Positions 16,532-25,020 of a stretch of 64,000 nt of DNA are shown here, piece by piece. The stretch is from Lutimaribacter salitolerans (GTDB lineage Bacteria > Pseudomonadota > Alphaproteobacteria > Rhodobacterales > Rhodobacteraceae). How positions within the stretch are numbered: position 1 is the first letter of the stretch; each line of letters begins with the position of its first letter. The notes below the pieces were generated by a model that did no database searches, was not told the DNA's origin, and saw only the letters and a list, made by a program, of their open reading frames with translations. The translations under genes were made by a program, and so were the position numbers. The stretch spans positions 28,055 to 92,054 of the forward strand of contig NZ_JBHUDD010000158.1 of the NCBI RefSeq assembly GCF_042677865.1, in the 5' to 3' direction.

Positions 16532-18031
16532 ATGCAGGAATTGACCCATTACATCGGCGGCGCGCATGTCAAAGGCACGTCAGGCCGGTTTGCCGATGTC
16601 TTCAACCCCGCCACCGGCGAAGTGCAGGCGAAATGCCCGCTCGCCAATGCGGACGAGATGGCGCATGCCGTTGACGTCGCCGCCAAGGCCCAGCCCGCCT
16701 GGGGCGCGGTGAACCCGCAGCGCCGCGCGCGGGTGATGATGGAATTCGTGCGCCTGCTGAACCGCGACATGGACAAGCTGGCCGAGGCGCTGAGCCGCGA
16801 ACACGGCAAGACCATCCCCGACGCCAAGGGCGATGTGCAGCGCGGGCTGGAAGTTGTGGAATACTGCATCGGCGCGCCGCAACTGCTGAAAGGCGAGTTC
16901 ACCGACAGCGCGGGCCCCGGCATCGACATGTATTCCATGCGCCAGCCGCTGGGCGTCACCGCCGGGATCACCCCGTTCAACTTTCCCGCCATGATCCCGA
17001 TGTGGATGTTCGCCCCGGCCATTGCCTGCGGCAACGCCTTCATCCTCAAACCGTCCGAGCGTGACCCCTCGGTGCCGTTGATGCTGGCCGAACTGATGGA
17101 AGAGGCAGGCGCACCCAAGGGCATCCTGCAGGTCGTCAACGGCGACAAGGAAGCGGTGGATGCCATTCTGGATCATCCGGTGATTCAGTCCATCGGCTTT
17201 GTCGGCTCGACCCCGATTGCCGAATACATCTATGGCCGTGGCTGTTCGAACGGCAAGCGCGTGCAGTGCTTTGGCGGTGCCAAGAACCACATGATCATCA
17301 TGCCCGATGCCGACATGGATCAGGCTGCCGATGCACTGGTCGGCGCCGGCTACGGTGCCGCAGGCGAACGCTGCATGGCGATTTCGGTGGCCGTACCCGT
17401 GGGCGATGAAACCGCCGACCGGCTGATCGAAAAGCTTGTCCCGCGCATCGAGGCGCTCAAGGTCGGGCCTTACACGGCGGGCAACGATGTCGATTACGGC
17501 CCCGTGGTGACGGCCGCGGCCAAGGAAAAAATCCTCGGGCTGGTGCAATCCGGCGTCGATCAGGGCGCGGAGCTAGTCGTCGATGGCCGCAACTTCAATC
17601 TGCAAGGCTACGAGGACGGCTTTTTCGTCGGCCCGCATCTGTTCGACCGCGTGACCCCCGACATGGACATCTACCAGCAGGAAATCTTTGGCCCCGTGCT
17701 GTCCTGCGTCCGTGCCGCCAGCTATGAAGAGGCGCTGACACTTGCCATGGATCACGAGATGGGCAACGGCACGGCGATCTTCACCCGCGACGGCGACGCC
17801 GCACGCGATTTCGCCAACCGCATCAACGTGGGCATGATCGGGGTCAACGTGCCGATCCCCGTGCCGCTGGCCTATCACACCTTCGGCGGCTGGAAGAAAT
17901 CGGCCTTTGGTGACCTCAACCAGCACGGGCCGGATGCGTTCAAGTTCTACACCCGTACCAAGACCGTCACCGCCCGCTGGCCCAGCGGCATCAAGGAAGG
18001 TGGCGAGTTCAACTTCCGCGCGATGGACTGA
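16532..18031 (+). CDS. mmsA: CoA-acylating methylmalonate-semialdehyde dehydrogenase
   Basis: 499 residues, aldehyde dehydrogenase superfamily. The nucleophile C281 is in GAAGERCMAIS, a signature of the CoA-acylating MmsA branch. The NAD-binding segment GITPFNFPAMIPMWM and LKPSERDPSVPL also fit MmsA closely. It converts methylmalonate semialdehyde to propionyl-CoA, the last step of valine breakdown, and malonate semialdehyde to acetyl-CoA. AGGAGG lies just before ATG 16532. The earlier valine enzymes are 3.2 kb downstream on the same strand. Confidence 0.95.
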   Translation: MQELTHYIGGAHVKGTSGRFADVFNPATGEVQAKCPLANADEMAHAVDVAAKAQPAWGAVNPQRRARVMMEFVRLLNRDMDKLAEALSREHGKTIPDAKGDVQRGLEVVEYCIGAPQLLKGEFTDSAGPGIDMYSMRQPLGVTAGITPFNFPAMIPMWMFAPAIACGNAFILKPSERDPSVPLMLAELMEEAGAPKGILQVVNGDKEAVDAILDHPVIQSIGFVGSTPIAEYIYGRGCSNGKRVQCFGGAKNHMIIMPDADMDQAADALVGAGYGAAGERCMAISVAVPVGDETADRLIEKLVPRIEALKVGPYTAGNDVDYGPVVTAAAKEKILGLVQSGVDQGAELVVDGRNFNLQGYEDGFFVGPHLFDRVTPDMDIYQQEIFGPVLSCVRAASYEEALTLAMDHEMGNGTAIFTRDGDAARDFANRINVGMIGVNVPIPVPLAYHTFGGWKKSAFGDLNQHGPDAFKFYTRTKTVTARWPSGIKEGGEFNFRAMD

Positions 18032-18111
18032 TGCGAATTTAAATGCTAGGTTGGACCAATGCAGGCGCATTGGCCCTGCCTTTTGTGTGTAGTCCTCGGG
18101 TGGCATAATCT

Positions 18112-18609
18112 GTGATCGAAGTCTTTCTGCGACCGGATCTGAAACTTGGACTGCTGCGGTTTTCCGGCAATGTCTCGGTTCCCGAAATCCGGGATGTCAT
18201 CACGGCCACCATGATCAACACCGACGATCCGCCCTTCGGGTTCACGGCCATCGTCGACACCAGAGACACCATCAGCTACGAGGCCAGCTTTGCCTGCGTC
18301 CTGAGCCTTGCAGAGTTCCTGCGCGCGATCTTCGCGCCCGGGGGCTATCATCTGGACATTGTCATGCTGACCGACACGCATTGGAAATTCGGCATGGCGC
18401 ATATGTTTGCCATGGCCGCCAGTTCGGTCGGCGGGATCGACGTGCGCCTGTTCCGCACCGAAGAGGCGATCATGGCGGTCTGCGGCGCGAAAGGTGATAC
18501 ATTTCAGGGTCTTTTCAGGCCCGAACAACTATACTACCGTTGTTCCTTGTGCGGCAACCCGGCAGCAAATGCCCCCGGCCAAGGCGGGCAAGCGTCCAGC
18601 CGCCGCTGA
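18112..18609 (+). CDS. hypothetical protein, STAS-like small-protein paralogue A
   Basis: 165 residues from GTG 18112. The alternating strand/helix pattern (LGLLRFSGNVSVPEIRDVI, FTAIVDTRDTISYEA, HLDIVMLTDTHWKFGMAHMF) resembles a small SpoIIAA/STAS-like alpha-beta fold, with a C-terminal tail containing CSLCG. It appears homologous to the next gene: both open with an extended strand, then a helix, then an [I/L]VD[T/M] turn. No clear ribosome binding site is seen, so the start is uncertain. Function is unknown. Confidence 0.6.
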   Translation: MIEVFLRPDLKLGLLRFSGNVSVPEIRDVITATMINTDDPPFGFTAIVDTRDTISYEASFACVLSLAEFLRAIFAPGGYHLDIVMLTDTHWKFGMAHMFAMAASSVGGIDVRLFRTEEAIMAVCGAKGDTFQGLFRPEQLYYRCSLCGNPAANAPGQGGQASSRR

Positions 18610-18634
18610 GGTTTGGGCACCGTTGAGGACGGTC

Positions 18635-19054
18635 ATGACGATTGATATACGGGTGTTTCCCGAAAAGGGTCTGGTCTATGTGTGCTACTCGGGCGTGGCG
18701 CGTCTGGATGAAACCATGCAGGCCTTTTCCGGCTTCATGGCAGATCCGCGCGCAATCCACATCCACCGCCACCTGGTCGACATGCAGGACCTGCGCGGCG
18801 CGGCGTTCGACTTTCCCGCGCTGATGCGGATACAGGCCAAGAAGGCCGAGCATTTTCTGCGCGGCGATACCGACACGCTGATCGCCTACTACGCGCCCTC
18901 GCGCGACGCGCTGAAGCTGGCCACCATGGCACAGCGCAGTTGGGAGGGGGCACCGGGGCTGGTGTCGCGCACGTTCGATGACGAGGCCGCGACCATGGCC
19001 TTTCTCGGGCTGCCTCTCAAAACGCTGTCCGACATGCGCAACCTGGTCAGGTAA
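18635..19054 (+). CDS. hypothetical protein, STAS-like small-protein paralogue B
   Basis: 139 residues from ATG 18635, 25 bases after the preceding paralogue. The layout matches it: strand IRVFPEKGLVYVCYSG, a helix MQAFSGFMADP, then HLVDMQDLRGAAFDFPAL and a C-terminal helix DEAATMAFLGLPL. Proteins of this kind in alphaproteobacteria are often annotated only as hypothetical or SpoIIAA-like. It overlaps the convergent hydrolase gene by 8 bases at the 3' end. A role beside mmsA is not obvious. Confidence 0.65.
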   Translation: MTIDIRVFPEKGLVYVCYSGVARLDETMQAFSGFMADPRAIHIHRHLVDMQDLRGAAFDFPALMRIQAKKAEHFLRGDTDTLIAYYAPSRDALKLATMAQRSWEGAPGLVSRTFDDEAATMAFLGLPLKTLSDMRNLVR

Positions 19055-19919
19055 CCCGCTCCTCGACCGGACCGATCCGCATCGCCTCGGCTATCATCGC
19101 GGCCACGGGCCGTTGCAGGTTGGCATCGGCCCAATAGGCATTGTGCGACAACGGGTTCCACGCGGTCAGCGCGCCGCCCACGCTGATCCAGGTATCGCGC
19201 AGCTCGCCCGCGTCATGCAGCGCCTGATATCCCTTCCCCGAGTGCCGCAGCGGCATGCCCAGCGGATCGTCGCGGTCGTTATAGTTGCGCCACCACGGGG
19301 TCAGGTGCCGGTCAGGCGGGATCAGGTTGCCGGGGCGGCGGATCGCCTCGACATCCTCATGGGCATAGGCAAAGGTAAAGATCGGCACGTTGCAGCCAAA
19401 GGTGACAAGGCCCGCCATCGTCTCGAGCCGCTGAAAGGGCGTGGGCGCGGTGGCGTGCCCTTTCTGCATGTCCCAGATGTAATTCGACAGGATATGCCCG
19501 CCCAGCGAATGGGCCAGCACGATCAGCGGCGCGCGCGGCCCGGTCACGGTTTCCAGATGCGCCAGCGCGGCGGCCACCCGGCCATGGATGTCGCGATAGA
19601 CATGGGCGCTTTCGCCTTTTTCCCAACGATACGCCGCCGCATCCGCCAGCCGGTGCATGACGAAATCGCGGGTCTGCATCCACCGCGCCTTGCCGGCCAG
19701 CGCGTCATCCATGTATTGCTGCTGGCGCGATTGCAGGACGTCGGCCCAGAAGATCTCGCGCCAGCCCACCAGCCGGTCGAACCGCTCCGCGCCCATCCGG
19801 GCACGCAGGCCACGGTACAGATCGGCGGAAAAACTGATGGCATTGGGGTCTTGCGGCTTGTCGCCCTGGCTGCCCATGCCATGGATGACGGCCACGGCAA
19901 CGCGGTAGTCCTCGGTCAT
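19047..19919 (-). CDS. alpha/beta-hydrolase-fold protein
   Basis: 290 residues from ATG 19919. It starts AVAVIHGMGSQ (oxyanion-type loop), and the nucleophile elbow is VLAHSLGGHILSNYIW. The rest looks like the alpha/beta-hydrolases found in large serine hydrolase-like proteins of unknown substrate. An acidic residue and a late His (LSHNAYW) are candidates for the remaining triad. No signal peptide is seen. It is convergent with paralogue B and divergent from the carboxylate-amine ligase gene. Confidence 0.75.
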   Translation of the reverse strand: MTEDYRVAVAVIHGMGSQGDKPQDPNAISFSADLYRGLRARMGAERFDRLVGWREIFWADVLQSRQQQYMDDALAGKARWMQTRDFVMHRLADAAAYRWEKGESAHVYRDIHGRVAAALAHLETVTGPRAPLIVLAHSLGGHILSNYIWDMQKGHATAPTPFQRLETMAGLVTFGCNVPIFTFAYAHEDVEAIRRPGNLIPPDRHLTPWWRNYNDRDDPLGMPLRHSGKGYQALHDAGELRDTWISVGGALTAWNPLSHNAYWADANLQRPVAAMIAEAMRIGPVEERVT

Positions 19920-20071
19920 GTAACCACTCCTTGAAAATATGATCGTGCAATAGGCGCAGCAAACCATGCCACCCCGGTCTCGCGCAACCCTGCCTTGCAA
20001 CACGGGGAGCTATTGTTTTTGCCGGTGAACCCTGCTGAACTGTCACAGGTGGCCAGAACGGAGGACGGCAG

Positions 20072-21205
20072 ATGCCCATCGCGCAGCCCGATTTCACCAT
20101 CGGCGTGGAAGAGGAATACCTGCTGGTCGACCGCGACAGCCTGGCCCTGTCGCCCGCCCCGCCTGAATTGATGGAGCGGTGTGCGTCCGCCCTCGAAGGG
20201 CAGTTCAGCCCCGAGTTTCTGGATTGCCAGGTCGAGATCGGCACCCGTGTCTGCACCAATATCGGCGCCGCGCGATCCGAATTGCAGCGCCTGCGCAGCA
20301 CCGTGGCGCGCGTCGCCGCCGATTATAACCTGGCCCCCATCGCGGCCTCTTGCCACCCGTTTGCCGACTGGCGCCAGCAGCATCACACCGACAAGGACCG
20401 CTACAATACCCTGCGGCAGGATCTGGCGGGCGTGGTGCGGCGGGCGCTGATCTGCGGGATGCATGTGCATGTGGGCATCGACGCCCGCGATCAGCGCATC
20501 GACCTGATGAATCAGCTGGTCTATTTCCTGCCGCATCTTCTGGCGCTGTCGTGTTCGTCACCCTTCTGGCAGGGCGAGGATACCGGCCTGTCCTCCTACC
20601 GGCTGACCGTGTTCGACAACTTGCCGCGCACCGGCCTGCCACCACGTCTGGAAGGCTGGGGCAGTTTCGAACGCTCGGTCAGCGCGCTGACCGAACTGGA
20701 TGTGATCGAGGATTCCAGCAAGATCTGGTGGGATCTGCGCCCCTCGTCCCGCTTTCCCACGATCGAGGCGCGGATCTGTGACGTCTCGCCCCGGCTGGAA
20801 ACCACGCTGACGCTGGCCGCGCTGATCCAGTCGCTGACCCGGATGCTGTGGCGGCTCAGCCTGTCGAACCAGCGATGGCGGATCTATGACACCTTTCTGG
20901 TCAATGAAAACCGCTGGCGCGCGCAGCGCTATGGCATGACCGAAGGGCTGATCGATTTCGGCGCGCGTGAAATCGTGCCCTATGACGTGTTGTCGCAGGA
21001 ATTGATCGCGCTGGTGGCCGAGGATGCACAGGCGCTGGATTGCTGGGCCGAGGTCGAGAACATGCGCGCAATCGTGGCCGCGGGCAACTCCGCCAGCCAG
21101 CAGCGCGCCACCTATGCCGCCGCACGCGAACTGGGCCGCGATCACGACGGGGCCATGCGTGCCGTCGTGGCCCATCTGATAGACGAGTTCCACGCCGACT
21201 TGTAA
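20072..21205 (+). CDS. carboxylate-amine ligase, YbdK/GCS2-like
   Basis: 377 residues of the glutamate-cysteine ligase 2-like (YbdK) family. Visible family features are TIGVEEEYLLVD at the start (metal/ATP-binding acidic cluster), QVEIGTRVCTNI, CGMHVHVGI, and the conserved WWDLRPSSRFPTIEARICDV segment. YbdK has weak glutamate-cysteine ligase activity, and related enzymes join a carboxylate to an amine with ATP, so the physiological product is unknown. The start at ATG 20072 matches the family. It sits just before the valine operon but has no obvious link to it. Confidence 0.88.
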   Translation: MPIAQPDFTIGVEEEYLLVDRDSLALSPAPPELMERCASALEGQFSPEFLDCQVEIGTRVCTNIGAARSELQRLRSTVARVAADYNLAPIAASCHPFADWRQQHHTDKDRYNTLRQDLAGVVRRALICGMHVHVGIDARDQRIDLMNQLVYFLPHLLALSCSSPFWQGEDTGLSSYRLTVFDNLPRTGLPPRLEGWGSFERSVSALTELDVIEDSSKIWWDLRPSSRFPTIEARICDVSPRLETTLTLAALIQSLTRMLWRLSLSNQRWRIYDTFLVNENRWRAQRYGMTEGLIDFGAREIVPYDVLSQELIALVAEDAQALDCWAEVENMRAIVAAGNSASQQRATYAAARELGRDHDGAMRAVVAHLIDEFHADL

Positions 21206-21250
21206 CCGCTTTGACGCCCTGTAAAACTGCTGTAAGGATTGCGAATTAAA

Positions 21251-21272
21251 CAGCCGTTCAATTCGACGGCTG
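21251..21272 (+). promoter_or_regulatory. inverted repeat before the acyl-CoA dehydrogenase ribosome binding site
   Basis: CAGCCGT and ACGGCTG form perfect 7-base arms around TCAATTCG, ending two bases before the GGGAGG ribosome binding site of the isobutyryl-CoA dehydrogenase gene. It could be a protein operator or an RNA hairpin that affects translation; no T-run follows. Confidence 0.4.
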
Positions 21273-21286
21273 CCGGGAGGACACAG

Positions 21287-22432
21287 ATGGATTACGCGCT
21301 GAGCGAGGAACAATCGGCCATTTTCGACATGGCCCACGGGTTCGGGCAGGATCATATCGCGCCCCACGCGCAGGACTGGGAAAAGCTGGGCACGATTCCC
21401 AAGGAGCTGTGGCCCAAGGTGGCCGAGCTGGGCCTTGGCGGCATCTATGTTTCGGACGCGTGGGGCGGATCGGGCCTGTCGCGGCTGGATGCCACCCTGG
21501 TGTTCGAGGCGCTGGCAATGGCCTGCCCCTCGGTGGGGTCGTTCCTGTCGATCCACAACATGTGCGGCGGCATGATCGACAAGTTCGGCAGCCCCGAGAC
21601 CAAGGAAAAATGGCTGCCCGACCTGTGCAGCATGAAAAAGGTGTTCAGCTATTGCCTGACCGAACCGGGCAGCGGATCGGACGCATCCGCCCTGCGCACC
21701 CGCGCGGACAAGACCAACGAAGGCTACAAACTGAACGGCACCAAGGCGTTCATCTCGGGCGGCGGCTATTCCGATGCCTATATCACCATGGTGCGCACCG
21801 GCGCGGATGGCCCCAAGGGGATTTCCGCCGTGGTGGTCGAAAGCGGATCAGACGGGCTGTCCTATGGCGGGCTCGAGGACAAGATGGGCTGGCGCAGCCA
21901 ACCGACTGCGCAGGTGCAGTTCGATGATTGCATGGTCCCGCTCGACAACCTGATCGGCGACGAGGGGCGCGGCTTTGCCTATGCCATGGCGGGCCTTGAT
22001 GGCGGGCGTCTGAACATCGCCGCCAGCGCGCTGGGGGCCGCCCAACAGGCGCTCAACCTCACGCTGGCCTACATGGGCGAACGCAAGGCCTTTGGCCAGA
22101 CCATCGACCAGTTCCAGGCGCTGCAATTCCGTCTGGCCGAGATGGAGGTCAAGCTGCAATCCGCCCGCACCTTCCTGCGTCAGGCCGCATGGAAGCTGGA
22201 CAACGGCGCGCCCGACGCCACCAAGTTCTGCGCCATGGCGAAACTGCTTGTCACAGACAACGCCTTTGACGTGGCCAACCAGTGTCTGCAACTGCACGGC
22301 GGCTACGGCTATCTGGCCGACTACGGGGTCGAAAAGATCGTCCGTGACCTGCGCGTGCACCAGATCCTGGAAGGCACCAACGAAATCATGCGCCTGATCA
22401 TCAGCCGCCAGATGCTGGCGGACAGGGGGTGA
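21287..22432 (+). CDS. isobutyryl-CoA dehydrogenase-like acyl-CoA dehydrogenase
   Basis: 381 residues with the full acyl-CoA dehydrogenase layout: N-terminal helices, the central FAD-binding barrel (CLTEPGSGSDASALRTRA) and the C-terminal helices. The catalytic base is E362 in QILEGTNEI. FAD motifs LQLHGGYGYL and KLLVTDNAFDVANQ are present. Assignment as isobutyryl-CoA dehydrogenase rests on its operon with 3-hydroxyisobutyryl-CoA hydrolase and mmsB; by sequence alone it is a short-chain or branched-chain member. ATG 21287 follows GGGAGG. Confidence 0.9.
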   Translation: MDYALSEEQSAIFDMAHGFGQDHIAPHAQDWEKLGTIPKELWPKVAELGLGGIYVSDAWGGSGLSRLDATLVFEALAMACPSVGSFLSIHNMCGGMIDKFGSPETKEKWLPDLCSMKKVFSYCLTEPGSGSDASALRTRADKTNEGYKLNGTKAFISGGGYSDAYITMVRTGADGPKGISAVVVESGSDGLSYGGLEDKMGWRSQPTAQVQFDDCMVPLDNLIGDEGRGFAYAMAGLDGGRLNIAASALGAAQQALNLTLAYMGERKAFGQTIDQFQALQFRLAEMEVKLQSARTFLRQAAWKLDNGAPDATKFCAMAKLLVTDNAFDVANQCLQLHGGYGYLADYGVEKIVRDLRVHQILEGTNEIMRLIISRQMLADRG

Positions 22433-22454
22433 TCGCCCGCCGACCGGGGGAAAA

Positions 22455-23501
22455 ATGACCGATATCGACATCCGAATCCAGGGCCGCGCCGGCCGGATCA
22501 CCCTGAACCGGCCGCAAGCGCTGAATGCGCTGACCTATGACATGGCCATGGCGATCCACGCCGCGCTGGACGACTGGCGCGCGGACGATGCCGTGCACCT
22601 GCTGGTGATCGACGCGGCGGGCGACAAGGCGTTCTGCGCGGGCGGCGACATCGCCGACCTGTACCGCACCGGCACGGCGGGCGATTACGACTTCGGCCGC
22701 CAGTTCTGGGCCGATGAATACCGCATGAACGCCGCGCTGTTCGAATTCCCGAAACCCGTGATCAGCCTGATGCAGGGATTTACCATGGGCGGCGGCGTCG
22801 GCGTGGGCTGTCACGGCAGCCACCGCATAGTGGGCGACAGCAGCAAGATCGCCATGCCCGAATGCGGCATCGGCCTTGTGCCCGACGTGGGCGGCTCGCT
22901 GATCCTGGCGCGCGCGCCGGGGCGGCTGGGCGAATACCTTGGGACGACGGCGGCGCGCATGGGCGCGTGCGACGCGATCCTTGCGGGCTTTGCCGATTAC
23001 TACCTGCCCGAAGGCGACTGGCCCGATCTGATCGCCCGGCTTTGCGACACCGGCGATGCGGCACAGGTCGGGGCAGCCGCCCGGACCCCGCCCGACAGCC
23101 CGCTTGCCGCGCACCTGCCGCTGATCAACGACCATTTTGCGGGTGACACGCTGACCGATATCCTGACCGCGCTGCGCGCCGAGGACAGCGAATTCACCGC
23201 CGCCGCCCTGAAATCCATGTCACGCAACGCGCCCCTGTCGATGGCCTGCGCGGTCGAGATGGTCCACCGCCTGCGCGACACCGGCGGCATCCGCGACGCG
23301 CTGGATCTGGAATACCGCTTTACCTACCGCGCGATGGAACACGCCGATTTCCTTGAAGGTATCCGCGCCGCGATCATCGACAAGGATCGCAAGCCGCAGT
23401 GGCGGCACGCGCTCGACAGCGATCTGGCCCCCGATGTGACACGGATGCTGGAACCGCTGTTCGAACACGCCCTGATTTTCGACAAAGGAGACACCCAATG
23501 A
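22455..23501 (+). CDS. 3-hydroxyisobutyryl-CoA hydrolase
   Basis: 348 residues of the crotonase superfamily. The oxyanion segment is KAFCAGGDIADLY and TMGGGVGVG. E136 and D144 in MPECGIGLVPDVGGS match the Glu/Asp pair, eight residues apart, that marks 3-hydroxyisobutyryl-CoA hydrolases rather than enoyl-CoA hydratases. It frees 3-hydroxyisobutyrate from CoA in valine breakdown. It is 22 bases downstream of the dehydrogenase, and its TGA overlaps the mmsB start by 4 bases. Confidence 0.93.
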   Translation: MTDIDIRIQGRAGRITLNRPQALNALTYDMAMAIHAALDDWRADDAVHLLVIDAAGDKAFCAGGDIADLYRTGTAGDYDFGRQFWADEYRMNAALFEFPKPVISLMQGFTMGGGVGVGCHGSHRIVGDSSKIAMPECGIGLVPDVGGSLILARAPGRLGEYLGTTAARMGACDAILAGFADYYLPEGDWPDLIARLCDTGDAAQVGAAARTPPDSPLAAHLPLINDHFAGDTLTDILTALRAEDSEFTAAALKSMSRNAPLSMACAVEMVHRLRDTGGIRDALDLEYRFTYRAMEHADFLEGIRAAIIDKDRKPQWRHALDSDLAPDVTRMLEPLFEHALIFDKGDTQ

Positions 23502-24370
23502 AGATCGCATTCATCGGCCTTGGCAACATGGGCGCGCCCATGGCGGCCAATCTTGTCGCCGCCGGGCATGATGTCACCGGCTTTGACGTCGCGGGCGTCA
23601 CCGTCGATGGCGTGGCGCAGGCCGGCAGCGGCCCCGAGGCCGCAAGCGGGGCCGAGGTCGTCATCACCATGCTGCCCAACGGCGCAATCCTGCGCCGCGT
23701 CGCGGATGAGCTGATCCCGGCCATGGCCCCCGGTGCCACGCTGGTAGATTGCTCGACCGTCGATGTCGACAGCGCCCGCGCCGTGGCCGATCAGGCGCAA
23801 GCGGCGGGTCTTGGCTTTGTCGATGCCCCCGTTTCGGGCGGCGTGGGCGGGGCCACGGCGGGCACGCTGACCTTCATGTGCGGCGGCAGCGCCGATGCCT
23901 TTGCCACCGCCCAACCGCTGTTCGACATCATGGGTCAGAAGGCCGTGCATTGCGGCGAGGCCGGCGCCGGTCAAGCCGCCAAGATCTGCAACAACATGAT
24001 CCTCGGCGTCACCATGATCGCCACCTGCGAGGCGTTCGCGCTGGCCGACAAGCTGGGGCTGGACCGACAAAAGATGTTCGACGTGGTCAGCACCTCCTCG
24101 GGCTACAGCTGGACGATGAACGCCTATTGCCCTGCCCCCGGCGTCGGCCCGAAATCACCGGCGGACAACGATTACAAACCCGGCTTCGCCGCCGAGCTGA
24201 TGCTCAAGGATCTGGGCCTGTCCCAGCAGGCCGCCGAAGCCGTCGATGCCGACACGCCCATGGGGGCTGCGGCACTGGCGCTCTACCGGCGGTTCGTCGA
24301 GGACGAGGATGGCAAGGGCCGCGATTTCAGCGCGATGCTGCCCCGGTTCGAAACCCGCAGCCGCGGCTGA
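23498..24370 (+). CDS. mmsB: 3-hydroxyisobutyrate dehydrogenase
   Basis: 290 residues, beta-hydroxyacid dehydrogenase family. The Rossmann start is IAFIGLGNMGAPMAANL, the substrate loop is DAPVSGGVGGATAGTL, and the catalytic Lys is K162 in GQAAKICNN. It oxidises 3-hydroxyisobutyrate to methylmalonate semialdehyde, the substrate of the mmsA product encoded 5.5 kb upstream. Translation is coupled to the hydrolase gene (ATGA overlap). It is the last gene of the operon. Confidence 0.95.
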   Translation: MKIAFIGLGNMGAPMAANLVAAGHDVTGFDVAGVTVDGVAQAGSGPEAASGAEVVITMLPNGAILRRVADELIPAMAPGATLVDCSTVDVDSARAVADQAQAAGLGFVDAPVSGGVGGATAGTLTFMCGGSADAFATAQPLFDIMGQKAVHCGEAGAGQAAKICNNMILGVTMIATCEAFALADKLGLDRQKMFDVVSTSSGYSWTMNAYCPAPGVGPKSPADNDYKPGFAAELMLKDLGLSQQAAEAVDADTPMGAAALALYRRFVEDEDGKGRDFSAMLPRFETRSRG

Positions 24371-24488
24371 TCGCTGCGACAAATGCGCTTTTGGCCGGTG
24401 ACCGGCAACCACGGGCCAGAGAATACCAGACAAAGCCATCTTCAAGTGTTAGAATATGTCAAAAGCCAACACTGACAAAGGACATGTC

Positions 24489-24683
24489 ATGACCAAGAAC
24501 ATCGGCAATTTCGAACGCATCCTGCGCATCGTCGTGGGCCTGGCCCTGATCGCGATGTTTTTCCTGAACGACAGCGCCTATAGCTGGTTGTACCTGCTGG
24601 GGATCATCCCGCTGGCCACCGGCGTGATCGGCTGGTGCCCGCCCTACCAGTGGCTGGGCATCAACACCTGCAAGACCAAGTAA
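24489..24683 (+). CDS. DUF2892 small membrane protein
   Basis: 64 residues from ATG 24489 (MTKNIGNFERILRIVVGLALI), the standard DUF2892 / YgaP-tail start. It has two membrane helices (about 11-27 and 33-50) and a conserved GWCPPYQWLGINTC ending. The upstream in-frame start would add 11 residues. Members often sit with rhodanese or sulfur genes, but no such neighbour is present here. AAAGGA lies 6 bases before the start. Confidence 0.85.
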   Translation: MTKNIGNFERILRIVVGLALIAMFFLNDSAYSWLYLLGIIPLATGVIGWCPPYQWLGINTCKTK

Positions 24684-25020
24684 GACCTGGGCGTTGCGCC
24701 CGCCGTGAGTCGGGGCGCAGTCAGGGATGGCCTCAGAAAAGGTGGGACCACCGCGCATTGCGCGGCTTGTCCTTGATTGCGGGGCGACACACATAACACT
24801 CGATCAGGCGCGTTCAGGGCAAACCTGCCCCTGAACCGCCTCCCGGCAGAGTACCCCAAACCGCTCGGTCCAGCGCAGCGCCGGTTTGGCACGTCGCCTC
24901 TAAGCCATCTGAATAAGGGCGCGCGGAAGCGCACAACTGGGTCGCGCCTGGCACCGGGGCGCGATACGGATGATCTGTGCATGACATGTGCATGCCCTGT
25001 GCACCGCCGGAATCGCGGGC
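24684..25020. other. 337-base non-coding stretch dense in hairpins
   Basis: No credible gene is seen on either strand between the DUF2892 gene and the end of uvrA. At least four strong inverted repeats lie here: CCGCGC-ATT-GCGCGG near 24755, GTTCAGGG with CCCCTGAAC near 24806-24832, CCAAACCG with CGGTTTGG near 24857-24890, and TCGCGCC with GGCGCGA near 24943-24965. The density suggests a structured RNA or a decayed repeat element. It does not look like tmRNA, RNase P RNA or SRP RNA to me. Confidence 0.4.
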
